Positions 8,061-15,405 are shown, numbered from the stretch's first letter. The stretch: DNA of 64,000 nucleotides from an uncultured Prevotellaceae bacterium (GCA_900315075.1 OMXV01000020.1:1-64000); one strand, 5' to 3'. Numbers and translations are program-made. Notes: generated by a model from the sequence alone, not told the origin.

Positions 8061-8363
8061 TCAAGCCTCCCCAATAACATCTAAGGTTTCACCCACAAAA
8101 TAAACTTTGCCATCATCCATCACCCTAACCCAACTTGGAAGATAGCCACACCTTGAAATTATTTCTTGCTTTCCTTGCTCTCCTATGGTTGTGTTGACCA
8201 TATCAGCTGCAGAGCAATAACCACCTGCTTTTGCAAAGGTATCATCAAACATAATATCCACCTCGCCACTATGCCACCTCCTAAAGGTCAACTTTTGACC
8301 CTCATAGGCTCTTTCAAATATTGTGTAATTCTTTGTTCTTTTGATTGTCCTTTCCATTGTCAT
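8061..8363 (-). CDS. Element-encoded small protein of unknown function
   Basis: A 100-residue protein beginning MTMERTIKRTKNY; the second Met (8357) is an equally good start, and an A/G-rich AAGAAAAAGGA ribosome site lies just upstream. The middle (residues about 30-90) alternates beta-like and helical segments (VDIMFDDTF, YCSAADMVN, KVYFVGETL). I do not recognise a family. A duplicated 37-bp operator-like sequence ends 14 bp upstream of the start, so this gene and the last one may be controlled in parallel with rep. Confidence 0.6.
   Translation of the reverse strand: MTMERTIKRTKNYTIFERAYEGQKLTFRRWHSGEVDIMFDDTFAKAGGYCSAADMVNTTIGEQGKQEIISRCGYLPSWVRVMDDGKVYFVGETLDVIGEA
8285..8301. repeat. 17-bp palindromic repeat, copy 2 (inside a gene)
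   Basis: Identical to 7684-7700, here within the coding sequence of the 100-residue protein where it encodes EGQKLTF-like residues. Two exact copies of a palindromic 17-mer 600 bp apart suggest a protein-binding or origin-related site. Confidence 0.5.
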
Positions 8364-8377
8364 TTGTCCTTTTTCTT

Positions 8378-8414
8378 GTTACAAAATATGTATACAAATA
8401 ACCCCTTATTATAA
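8378..8414 (-). promoter_or_regulatory. 37-bp operator/promoter-like repeat, downstream copy
   Basis: Matches 9381-9417 at 35 of 37 positions. On the minus strand it reads TTATAATAAGGGGTT, then TTTGTATACATA, then TTTTGTAAC. It lies between rep and the 100-residue gene and ends 14 bp before that gene's start. Confidence 0.65.
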
Positions 8415-8420
8415 AGAGTT

Positions 8421-9371
8421 TCAGACATAGGCCCCAACATTTCTAAACTCATCATCCAACTCTTTTATTAGTTGATCTTGGATTGATAAATTAGCCTTGT
8501 TTGCTGCCCTCTCAATCTTTTGTTTGAGTCTTACATAACTAATCCTGTCTTTGAAAACTCCAGCCGATTTCAACTCTTGCAAAAAATCATCTACTTGCTC
8601 TTGGCTCTGCCCGGTCTGGTTCATCAACTTTCCCACAAAACAATCAAAGGCATCGGCAACGGTCTTAATCTCACTCATAACATTTTCTTTTAGTCGGTTC
8701 ATTTTTGATATTGAAAAATAGGTTTCTTGAAATTGTTTCATAACAATCTTGTAAAAATGATTGTCGCTAAGTGTTGAGGCTTTCACCTCTGGCACATTCA
8801 ATTGGTGTGGTAGTCTGCCATCTAATCTAATCTCACACCTTAGCAAATTGGCATCTTGCAGCCCTGGGGGTATCTCCATTTTCTTTCTTTGGGCATCGGC
8901 TACCTTGTCATAGTAACAAAAGGTTTTTGGTTGATGCTGCCCCCTATGCTTGTAATATAACGTTTCTTGATTAAAGCGATATCTTTGCAGTCTGGGCATG
9001 CTACCCAATCTATCTAAATACTCTCTCACCCTGTGCCTCATCAGAAAGCAACACCCAAATTCAAAACCTGTTACCTTGGCATTATCCAAAGACAAGTGCA
9101 AGGCATCCCCTATCTTGCTTATTGCCTCTGCTGTGGTTTTCCTATCAAGTGGGTAGATGTTACTACCATACATATATTTTGGCAGACTGCCAACAATAGA
9201 CAAACCACCAACATATAGATTTACTTTCAATCCATGCAGACTGCCAAAGGTTCTTGTTTCACCTGTCTTTAGGTCGGTTGTTTGTGTAGCCTCATCAAGG
9301 TAGGTTGTGAGATGGGGGAAAGCCTCCCCCACATCACACCTATCAAGCCATAACTTAACCTTGTCATACAT
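8421..9371 (-). CDS. Phage/plasmid replication initiator, gene II/X family-like
   Basis: The frame opens at 9422, but the first 17 codons overlap a repeated operator-like sequence; the ATG at 9371, giving MYDKVKLWLDRCDV, fits the usual start of this family. The resulting 316-residue protein shows the family's features as I know them: MYGSNIYPLDRKT near residue 68, an FEFGCCFLMRHRVREYL block near 103, ETLYYKHRG and KTFCYYDKV near 135-155, NLLRCEIRLDGRL near 175. In filamentous phages this protein nicks the plus-strand origin and starts rolling-circle replication. Catalytic Tyr candidates include the YYDK tyrosines. It would let the excised element replicate. No structural phage genes accompany it. 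The exact catalytic tyrosine is uncertain. Confidence 0.72.
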   Translation of the reverse strand: MYDKVKLWLDRCDVGEAFPHLTTYLDEATQTTDLKTGETRTFGSLHGLKVNLYVGGLSIVGSLPKYMYGSNIYPLDRKTTAEAISKIGDALHLSLDNAKVTGFEFGCCFLMRHRVREYLDRLGSMPRLQRYRFNQETLYYKHRGQHQPKTFCYYDKVADAQRKKMEIPPGLQDANLLRCEIRLDGRLPHQLNVPEVKASTLSDNHFYKIVMKQFQETYFSISKMNRLKENVMSEIKTVADAFDCFVGKLMNQTGQSQEQVDDFLQELKSAGVFKDRISYVRLKQKIERAANKANLSIQDQLIKELDDEFRNVGAYV

Positions 9372-9380
9372 CGTGCAAGC

Positions 9381-9417
9381 GTTACAAAATTTGTATACAA
9401 ACAACCCCTTATTATAA
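9381..9417 (-). promoter_or_regulatory. 37-bp operator/promoter-like repeat in front of rep
   Basis: Contains the perfect 12-bp palindrome TTTGTATACAAA (9390-9401) between TTATAATAAGGGG and TTTTGTAAC on the minus strand, and ends 9 bp before the chosen rep start. The second copy precedes the 100-residue gene. Likely a promoter/operator pair; a replication origin cannot be excluded. Confidence 0.65.
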
Positions 9418-9939
9418 GGCATTGGCTTGTTTTCTTAATTGCCCCAACACCTCATCAAAGCCACCCATCGTTAACATTTTGCAGTAAGCAGAAATCAGCA
9501 CCTTTGCATTTTCCAACACAATGAGTTCTATTGAGATGGGTGTTAAATTGGTGGGGTCTTGCTCGTCATGATGGAAGATGAAAAGAAAGCCATCATCTTT
9601 ATAGTCAAGAAAAGGGTTTGGCTTGTTCTTACTGCTATATGTAGGCTTGTCCATTGGGTAGCCATAAGCAAAACCGCTTATTTTACCACCTACCCAAAAA
9701 TCTCTCAAGCCTGTAAAGTTGAGGCTATTTTTACCCTGTAATCTCATAGGCGGTGTGCTGCTCTTGTCCTCTCTGCTTTGTGGCATCAAGTTAAATGAAA
9801 TAGAGCCATCTCTACCCCTTAACTGCTCCATTGGTGGGTAGTAACCACCTTGCCCCATAATAGTATATTTAGGGGTTGTTCTGCCCGTCTGGGTAGTGTA
9901 AACCATGTTGGCATAGTACCTAATTGTAGGTGTGTTCAT
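9412..9939 (-). CDS. Element-encoded protein of unknown function
   Basis: A 175-residue soluble-looking protein with no signal peptide or membrane segment. The N-terminal half is Gly/Pro/Tyr-rich (MGQGGYYPPMEQLRGRDG), the middle has FHHDEQDPTN near residue 125 and the C-terminal 40 residues are a likely helix pair. Its start overlaps the end of the HTH gene by 4 nt (ATGA), so they are translationally coupled, and it ends just before rep. Position between an HTH protein and Rep suggests a replication or control role, but no family is recognised. Confidence 0.65.
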   Translation of the reverse strand: MNTPTIRYYANMVYTTQTGRTTPKYTIMGQGGYYPPMEQLRGRDGSISFNLMPQSREDKSSTPPMRLQGKNSLNFTGLRDFWVGGKISGFAYGYPMDKPTYSSKNKPNPFLDYKDDGFLFIFHHDEQDPTNLTPISIELIVLENAKVLISAYCKMLTMGGFDEVLGQLRKQANAL

Positions 9940-10262
9940 CGTCTGCCTCCTTTCCTTGCCATAGATTGTGCTTTCTGCTCTAACTCATCATCAGTTGAAA
10001 CCCTACAACTCTGCATCCATCCTTCAACCTCTTTACGATTGAAATAACACAATCTGCCTGTTGGTGATTTGTAGTGTGGTATCTGCCTTTCCATCGTCAT
10101 TTTATAAAGGGTTGCTTTGCTCACACCCAAATACCTTGCTGCCTCATCGGTTGTTAGCACCTCCTTTTGTGTGCCAATGATGTTTGCCGTTATAAGGTCG
10201 GCCACCTGTCTTAAATCGTCTGCCATTGCTTTAATTTTTGGTTGTTGTGGCTGCTCTGGCAT
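9936..10262 (-). CDS. HTH DNA-binding protein, excisionase/MerR-like (HTH_17 type)
   Basis: A 108-residue protein. Residues about 38-90 hold the typical small winged HTH of element excisionases: LTTDEAARYLGVSKATLYKM followed by the wing IPHYKSPTGRLCYFNRKEVEGWMQ. In Bacteroidetes integrative elements such proteins act as recombination directionality factors or as regulators of excision. It is the first gene of a coupled leftward cluster (HTH, 175-residue protein, Rep). A TATCTTTGC box at 10335-10343 would give a leader of about 70 nt containing a CTGATAG/CTATCAG stem. Confidence 0.85.
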   Translation of the reverse strand: MPEQPQQPKIKAMADDLRQVADLITANIIGTQKEVLTTDEAARYLGVSKATLYKMTMERQIPHYKSPTGRLCYFNRKEVEGWMQSCRVSTDDELEQKAQSMARKGGRR

Positions 10263-10334
10263 CTGATAGAATGCCTTTGCCTTGCCATGTTTCTTTAGAT
10301 GGGGCTATCAGTCACCCACTAAATAAAAACCGAT

Positions 10335-10343
10335 GCAAAGATA
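10335..10343 (-). promoter_or_regulatory. -7 box for the HTH-rep operon
   Basis: TATCTTTGC on the minus strand, 73 bp upstream of the HTH start. A TTTG lies only about 15 bp upstream of it, a shorter spacing than the usual 19-21. Confidence 0.55.
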
Positions 10344-10363
10344 TTGAATAAAGAAAAACAAAA

Positions 10364-10388
10364 ATAGTGTGCCGTTTAAGCACACTAT
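10364..10388 (-). terminator. Terminator of the 277-residue gene
   Basis: ATAGTGTGC pairs perfectly with GCACACTAT around a 7-nt loop and is followed by TTTTTGTTTTT on the minus strand, 25 bp after the stop codon at 10413. It separates this gene from the HTH-rep unit. Confidence 0.75.
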
Positions 10389-10412
10389 AAAATACACTAT
10401 GAAAGAAACAAG

Positions 10413-11246
10413 TCAAAAGAAAATAGCATCTATTTTGTCTCTCCACCATTGGGGTTTCTTTACCTCATAACATTGAGCCAAAGCCCTGTCAAGCCTCGTT
10501 TCATTAAATAGTTTTTCAAACACCCCATAACTAACACTATCACCCACATTTCCTTTGTACCCTCCATTTTCATAGCCACATAATTTGCCACAAAAATAAG
10601 CCAACTGGGTTTTGCATCCTTTTTTGCCTATTTGTAACCATTTAAGCCCTATGGCGGTCTTTTCCATCATATTAGCATCTATTGCCCTTTGGAAGATTTT
10701 CAAAGCCTCATCAGTCTTTAATTGCTCTGGTAGAATATTTTCAAGGTCGCTGCAGTTGCTTGTCGGCTTTTGTCCTGTGTTGTCGGTCTGCTCAAACGTA
10801 CCTCTTAACTCGTTTAGCCATTCTTCTTCGTAGGGGTTTGTTAATCCGTACTTTTTGCCAACCTTTAGTAATTGATACATCAAGCCGTCAAGTTCAAGCG
10901 TAAGCCATTCGATAAGGTTATCTGCTTGCTCTGCTAACTCTCTGCCAAACCTTTCTTTATAGCGTTCTAATCGCTCATCATACTTGTTTAAGATGCTGCA
11001 CTTTGGCATTTGGGAAAGCATCAGGGCAAAGTATTGTTGCATTTCCTCTGGCTTGGAGCATACCTCCAACAAATCCTTCTCAATCACGTTTTGCGGATTC
11101 CTTATATCGCCCCATTCTTGCAATATATCCACATTCCAAAATGCGCTATTTCTAATTTCCTCATCAGTGAAGAAAGAAAGATTATCAAGCGAGACTAAAA
11201 TCTCGTTTGTATATTCTGCAATAGTCTGTGTTATAGTTTTGTTCAT
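10413..11246 (-). CDS. Element cargo protein of unknown function
   Basis: A 277-residue soluble protein, mostly helical by composition. The N-terminal half is acidic and rich in Leu/Glu. After a polar linker (about 150-170) comes a compact C-terminal region (about 175-277) with IFQRAIDANMMEK, LAYFCGKLCGY and a tail ending in WWRDKIDAIFF. I have seen similar tails in Bacteroidetes mobile-element proteins but cannot name a family or function. The start is 13 bp from the end of the upstream 93-residue gene and it has its own terminator. Confidence 0.65.
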   Translation of the reverse strand: MNKTITQTIAEYTNEILVSLDNLSFFTDEEIRNSAFWNVDILQEWGDIRNPQNVIEKDLLEVCSKPEEMQQYFALMLSQMPKCSILNKYDERLERYKERFGRELAEQADNLIEWLTLELDGLMYQLLKVGKKYGLTNPYEEEWLNELRGTFEQTDNTGQKPTSNCSDLENILPEQLKTDEALKIFQRAIDANMMEKTAIGLKWLQIGKKGCKTQLAYFCGKLCGYENGGYKGNVGDSVSYGVFEKLFNETRLDRALAQCYEVKKPQWWRDKIDAIFF

Positions 11247-11259
11247 GCTTGAAAATTGC

Positions 11260-11541
11260 TTATTGTATAAAACTTTCCAATGTGTCTATTTGCTGTTTAA
11301 GTTGGATTGCTTGGGCGGCAAATAGTCCGGCAATCCTACTTGTTGGCTTAACGTCTTTATCAGAAATCTCATCAAGCAAGTTTGCTGCTGCTGTCAGTGC
11401 TTCAATTACTGCATCTACCTTGTTTGCTGTTCCTGCATCTTGTAGCCAATCACGCTTTATAAAGTTGGCTGCTATAACGTCACTTGACTCAACGAGGCTT
11501 TCCTCGCCCGTTTCAAAGTTTATAAATCTAAGTCTTTTCAT
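11260..11541 (-). CDS. Element-encoded small helical protein of unknown function
   Basis: A 93-residue protein with a short beta-like N-terminus (LRFINFETGEESLVESSD) and two long helices rich in Ala and Asp (about 40-93). No motif recognised. It lies upstream of the 277-residue gene on the same strand with a 13-bp gap, so they probably form a two-gene unit. Confidence 0.6.
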   Translation of the reverse strand: MKRLRFINFETGEESLVESSDVIAANFIKRDWLQDAGTANKVDAVIEALTAAANLLDEISDKDVKPTSRIAGLFAAQAIQLKQQIDTLESFIQ

Positions 11542-11601
11542 TTGCTCAAAATTGAAAATTAAAAAATCTCGGCGAGAGGTCAGTACTGGTGCCCATTCGT
11601 G

Positions 11602-11627
11602 TTAAAGGGGGGGGTGTACCCCTTTAA
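11602..11627. terminator. Hairpin after the integrase gene
   Basis: TTAAAGGGG pairs with CCCCTTTAA with a short G/T-rich loop, 40 bp past the integrase stop. No strong T-run follows, so termination is possible but not certain. Confidence 0.45.
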
Positions 11628-11666
11628 TCACCTAAATTTGTATCTTTAATCCTCCATTTTTTAGTT

Positions 11667-12893
11667 CTACAATTGAATATCTGGCATACTATTAATAGCA
11701 TCCTCTTTCAACTTGTCCACCGCTCTAACGTATATTTCAGTAAATTTCAATGTTGAATGTCCCAACAAGTTACTAACCACCTTGATATTTGCCCCATTGC
11801 TCAATAGACTTGTAGCAAATGAATGCCTCCCACAATGCCATGTTATATGTTTATCAATCCCCGATCTCTTAACCCAATGCCTCAAAGCTTTTAAGCACAT
11901 TGTTTCACTTGGTAGATGAAAAATGAAATCATCTTTAGCATCATTTGCCTTTTTGCCAATAATACCTAACAAGTTATCATTTAAAGGTATTGTTACACCA
12001 CTATTACTACTATGTCTTTGTGTCTTGCTTTGTCTAAATGATAATCTCCTATTGCTATAGTCAATATCACCATAAGTAAGGGTTACAATATCACACCTCC
12101 TTATGCCACTTAAACAAGTCATTGCAAAAGCCCTCCTTATTTCTGGGTTTTCACCCTCATAGTGTGTTTCAAATAATTGTTTTATTTCCTCTTGGCTCAA
12201 TATGTCTTTGGCCAATATATCATCTACTTTAGGGGCTGTTATACCCTTACAGGGGTTGTTTGTTAACTCTCCTTGCTCAACTGCATAGTTAACCAATCTT
12301 TTAAACCTCCTGTAATAGGTTTCTGCTCCTTGCCCCTTATGGTTATCTACAAGGTAATCCACAAATTTTGCAATCATCTCCTTATTTAGGTGCTTGCCCT
12401 CAATCTTGTTAGAATAAATTGGGTATTCCTCTTTCAAAAAATCTTTGAAATTCTTTAAAGCACCTACAAGTACCAATCTATCTTTCACATTGGCTTTGTC
12501 AGCAAATTCTTGGAAATAGTCTAACAGGTTTACACTTGTTTTTTTCTTTAGCCTATAGCCATCACGATTTTCTAATAATTCTTGCTCCTTTTCTTGTCTA
12601 ATTTTCTTTGCAAGTTGCAATGTTTCTTTGTTGTGCTGCCTGTCGATTGGGTTACTTGGTTTTGCAACCAAATATAAGTTTAGATTTTCCTTTTTCCTAA
12701 AATGCCTAACCTTATACTTTTGCAAACCTTTCATTTTTCCACTCTCATACAAAACAGGCTCTCCAAACTCATCCAATACAGGCTCACTTTCTCTGCCAAA
12801 ATAATACTCCAAATAGAGGCTAATTTGACCATCTGCTAACAACCGCTGCTCTAATCTTGGGTTGTCCTTACTCTTGTTTACTAACTTTGCCAT
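11667..12893 (-). CDS. int: Tyrosine site-specific integrase
   Basis: A 408-residue phage-type integrase. Residues 1-110 form an arm-type binding region, about 110-215 a SAM-like core-binding domain, and 225-400 the catalytic domain with Arg in SGIRRCDI, HxxR as TWHCGRHSFAT, His in LLGHSTL and the nucleophile Tyr in FTEIYVRAV. It would catalyse recombination between attL and attR in tRNA-Glu. It lies next to the right end, as expected, and its promoter (TAACTTTGC at 12928-12936) sits beside the right arm-site repeats, which suggests self-regulation by bound integrase. Confidence 0.93.
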   Translation of the reverse strand: MAKLVNKSKDNPRLEQRLLADGQISLYLEYYFGRESEPVLDEFGEPVLYESGKMKGLQKYKVRHFRKKENLNLYLVAKPSNPIDRQHNKETLQLAKKIRQEKEQELLENRDGYRLKKKTSVNLLDYFQEFADKANVKDRLVLVGALKNFKDFLKEEYPIYSNKIEGKHLNKEMIAKFVDYLVDNHKGQGAETYYRRFKRLVNYAVEQGELTNNPCKGITAPKVDDILAKDILSQEEIKQLFETHYEGENPEIRRAFAMTCLSGIRRCDIVTLTYGDIDYSNRRLSFRQSKTQRHSSNSGVTIPLNDNLLGIIGKKANDAKDDFIFHLPSETMCLKALRHWVKRSGIDKHITWHCGRHSFATSLLSNGANIKVVSNLLGHSTLKFTEIYVRAVDKLKEDAINSMPDIQL

Positions 12894-12927
12894 AACTAAC
12901 TATTTTCTTTTGGTTTTATTTGATGGT

Positions 12928-12936
12928 GCAAAGTTA
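12928..12936 (-). promoter_or_regulatory. -7 box of the integrase gene
   Basis: TAACTTTGC on the minus strand, 35 bp upstream of the integrase start. The position of the -33 element overlaps or abuts the AGGTGTACT repeats. Confidence 0.6.
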
Positions 12937-12952
12937 ATAAATATTTTCTAAA

Positions 12953-12978
12953 AGGTGTACTAAAAGGTGTACTAATTT
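12953..12978. promoter_or_regulatory. Right arm-site-like repeats
   Basis: Two tandem copies of AGGTGTACTAA (12953 and 12965) lie about 110-130 bp inside attR. They match the left-end copies at 7377 and 7408. Confidence 0.55.
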
Positions 12979-13084
12979 CTAAAAATAATACAACTTTTTA
13001 TAATTAGATAAAAATAACTATATTGTAATCATCTTAAAATCAATATATTTAGTAATATCAAATTTTAACAAAATTATAGGTTTA

Positions 13085-13101
13085 ATTCCCCTATCCTCTA
13101 C
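13085..13101 (+). repeat. attR core of integrative element
   Basis: Exact 17-bp copy of the attL core. The sequence to its left lacks the rest of a tRNA, which shows that this is the junction created by insertion. Confidence 0.9.
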
Positions 13102-13103
13102 TT

Positions 13104-13130
13104 AGAGAGCCATAAAGGCTCTCTTTTTTT
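13104..13130 (+). terminator. Displaced native terminator of the tRNA-Glu unit
   Basis: AGAGAGCC/GGCTCTCT stem with ATAAA loop and a run of seven T. It starts 2 nt after attR, exactly where the end of the uninterrupted tRNA gene would have been. Confidence 0.8.
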
Positions 13131-13423
13131 GTCTATAAATCGAGCACTAATGGAATAACGCACTGAATATCAGATACCATTGGGGAATAGTACCACTTGA
13201 AAATCATTATCTATCATTAGCTAACATTAGCTATCTTTATCTATGATTGTTTTACCAAAGTATTACCATTTTCCCAAAAAGTATTACCACTATGACACCT
13301 CAACTGAAATTCATTGCTGGCCTCCACATACTCCTCACCTCCGTAGATTTTTTTTGAACACGAATTGCCGTAAATGAGCATGAATTTTCAGAAATTAAAG
13401 AACGATGATATTCGCATCGAATC
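13131..13423. other. Spacer without a gene
   Basis: No gene seen. It contains the words AGTATTACCA twice (about 13259 and 13280) and repeats of TTAGCTA around 13210-13240. The rest has no structure I can support. Confidence 0.5.
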
Positions 13424-13489
13424 ACACCCCACCCCGCCCTGCGGGCACCCCTCCCCTGGTAATGGGAGGGGAGTGCCTGGCGGACACAA
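13424..13489. repeat. REP-like GC-rich palindromic element, copy 2
   Basis: Close match to 268-333. Here GGCACCCCTCCC pairs with GGGAGGGGAGTGCC through a TGGTAAT loop. It ends 2 bp from the queA stop codon, so it may form the 3' end of that transcript. Confidence 0.7.
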
Positions 13490-13491
13490 GA

Positions 13492-14706
13492 TTATGGTAT
13501 GAGCAACGAACTGTCGCCATAGCTGAGGAACCGGAAATCATTTGCGAGGGCGAAATCATAGACTTTTCGCCAATCACCATGGAGGAATGCGCTCACTAAT
13601 AGCAACAGAGTGCTCTGTGGCTGATGGAAATTGGTGACCAACATGCGTACGATTTTGTATTCATAGCCTGGCGCGATGATGATTTGCGTACTGGTATGCA
13701 GGGTGTCGGTGTGATGACGGTCAAGGTAATCAATAATTTGCGACATCGCCTCCATCGGGGTGATAGAAGGATGGGTGTCATAGGGTTCCCATTGTTCGAC
13801 ATGTAGTTGCTCTGGTGTCGCCTCCGGGTTTTCTTTCAACTTAGCGCCTATATAATAGAGGCTTTCGAGTGTGCGCACACTTGTTGTACCCACAGCTATG
13901 GCCTTGCAATCATGGCGTATAAGTTTCTCGATAGTCTGGCGTTTAACACAGATGTATTCAGAGTGCATCTCATGCCCAACGATGGTATTACTTTTCACTG
14001 GTTTGAAGGTTCCAGCCCCCACATGCAGCGTCACCTCCTCGCGGTCGATGCCTTTCTCATCCAACTGCTGCAGCACCTCTTTAGTGAAATGGAGACCCGC
14101 AGTGGGCGCCGCCACGCTACCCTTGATTTTTGAATAGACAGTCTGATAGGTGGTTTTGTCGCTTTCCTGCGACTTACGGTTGAGATAGGGCGGTATCGGC
14201 AGTTCACCAACAGCATCCAACACCTCAGCAAAACTGACTTCGGGATTATCCCACTCCAGTTCCACCTTCCATCCGGTTTGTGCCTCCCCTACCCTATTTG
14301 CCCTGAGAGTCATAGTCTTATCGCCTACAACGATGGAGCGCTCCAAGCATCCGGTTTTCCATTTTTTCAAGTTTCCAACCATGCAAACCCATGCGCATTT
14401 CCCTCGTGTCTGAAACATCTGTTCATAATCAACTGGGGCAGCTGGTTCCAAGAGGAACACCTCTATCAGCGCACCAGTCTCTTTCTGGAAATGGATGCGA
14501 GCCATAATGACCTTGGTGTTGTTGAACACCATCAAAGCCCCTTTGGGCAAATAGTCAGGCAGATGATAGAAGACATCGTCGCTCACTACTCCATGTTGAT
14601 ATACGAGTAATTTGGAATGATCCCTCTGTGGAAGTGGGAATTTTGCTATCCTGTCATCAGGCAACGGATAGTTATAATCGGCTATATGTATGTTTTTTGT
14701 ATCCAT
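13492..14706 (-). CDS. queA: S-adenosylmethionine:tRNA ribosyltransferase-isomerase
   Basis: A 404-residue enzyme that transfers the ribosyl group of SAM to preQ1 at the tRNA wobble position, the penultimate epoxyqueuosine step of queuosine synthesis. Family hallmarks: YPLPDDRIAKFPL at the N-terminus, MVFNNTKVIMARI near residue 60, SVAAPTAGLHF near 200, EVTLHVGAGTFKPV near 225 and NFHQPQSTLLLLVSAF near 360. Length is slightly above the usual 350. Its ATG follows directly on the TAA of the PAP2 gene with no gap, so the two are coupled. Confidence 0.95.
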   Translation of the reverse strand: MDTKNIHIADYNYPLPDDRIAKFPLPQRDHSKLLVYQHGVVSDDVFYHLPDYLPKGALMVFNNTKVIMARIHFQKETGALIEVFLLEPAAPVDYEQMFQTRGKCAWVCMVGNLKKWKTGCLERSIVVGDKTMTLRANRVGEAQTGWKVELEWDNPEVSFAEVLDAVGELPIPPYLNRKSQESDKTTYQTVYSKIKGSVAAPTAGLHFTKEVLQQLDEKGIDREEVTLHVGAGTFKPVKSNTIVGHEMHSEYICVKRQTIEKLIRHDCKAIAVGTTSVRTLESLYYIGAKLKENPEATPEQLHVEQWEPYDTHPSITPMEAMSQIIDYLDRHHTDTLHTSTQIIIAPGYEYKIVRMLVTNFHQPQSTLLLLVSAFLHGDWRKVYDFALANDFRFLSYGDSSLLIP

Positions 14707-15405
14707 TTATGATTGATGAATAATTGCGAAAATGACGACCAAGCAGTAGGTGGCTGCCAGGACCCATGCCACCACATCGATATCTATAAGGCTATACCCC
14801 GTCTTTGTGAATTGGCTTGAAACGAAATTTGACTTTGTCGTCATCGTCCGGAATGCTAAAAAATAGATGAGATAGGCAAGTGACCCTATCAAAGCCCCAA
14901 ACATGATACCGACAAGGATGTCAGAAGGATAATGCATGCCCAGATACAGGCGTGTGTAGCAATTGAGCAGCGACCATGTAATCATCAGCCATGACAAGAG
15001 TTTGTTGCGGACAAGCCAGCAGAAGAACACTGCTATTCCAAAGGTATTTGAAGCATGCGCTGAGAAAAAGCTGAATTTTCCTCCTCGTCGCTCGTTGACA
15101 ACATCAACGATATACATAATTTCAGGGTCGTTTCCCGGTCTCGGCCTTGCCACCATTGGTTTGACAATTCCCTCGGTGACAAATTCGGTGATAAAGAAAC
15201 ATAGCAGGCAACAGCCAACAGCAAGTGCTATCTGTGCCATAGTATCATTGTTCTTTATCACCAAGTAAAGCAAAGCCACATACAAGGGCACCCATGTCAA
15301 GCCGGATGTCAGCGTGACCATAAGTGAGTCGAGAAACAACGAGTCGCTCCCGTTGAAGAACTCGAGCACTTGTCTGTCGATGTTGATTGCCGTACTGAGG
15401 TCCAT
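14707..15405 (-). CDS. PAP2-family membrane phosphatase
   Basis: A 232-residue membrane protein with about five or six hydrophobic helices. The three PAP2 motifs are present: KPMVARPRP (near 83), FSAHASN (near 115, with the catalytic His) and RLYLGMHYPSD (near 152). Such enzymes dephosphorylate undecaprenyl or other lipid phosphates at the outer face of the inner membrane. It is followed without a gap by queA. Substrate not determinable. Confidence 0.88.
   Translation of the reverse strand: MDLSTAINIDRQVLEFFNGSDSLFLDSLMVTLTSGLTWVPLYVALLYLVIKNNDTMAQIALAVGCCLLCFFITEFVTEGIVKPMVARPRPGNDPEIMYIVDVVNERRGGKFSFFSAHASNTFGIAVFFCWLVRNKLLSWLMITWSLLNCYTRLYLGMHYPSDILVGIMFGALIGSLAYLIYFLAFRTMTTKSNFVSSQFTKTGYSLIDIDVVAWVLAATYCLVVIFAIIHQS

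Larger units (their letters stand above)
7302..13101. mobile_element. Integrative element in tRNA-Glu with gene II/X-like Rep and tyrosine integrase
   Basis: About 5.8 kb bounded by a 17-bp direct repeat of the tRNA-Glu 3' end. All eight genes run leftward: integrase next to the right end, two unknown genes, an HTH excisionase-like gene, an unknown gene, a rolling-circle-type Rep, and two small unknown genes. Repeats AGGTGTACT inside each end look like integrase arm sites. Inserting it has separated tRNA-Glu from a terminator at 13104-13130. No relaxase, coupling protein, capsid, portal or Zot-like ATPase is seen, so it is neither a complete conjugative element nor a complete phage. It could be a satellite or a plasmid-like integrative element. 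Confidence 0.88.

Noticed and set aside
8421-9422. Longer rep start at 9422
   Set aside because: The first 17 codons coincide with a 37-bp repeat that also lies outside genes, and the ATG at 9371 gives the family-typical start.
7302-13101. Complete filamentous (inovirus) prophage
   Set aside because: Rep resembles gene II/X, but no Zot-like ATPase, coat-like small membrane protein or secretin was found.
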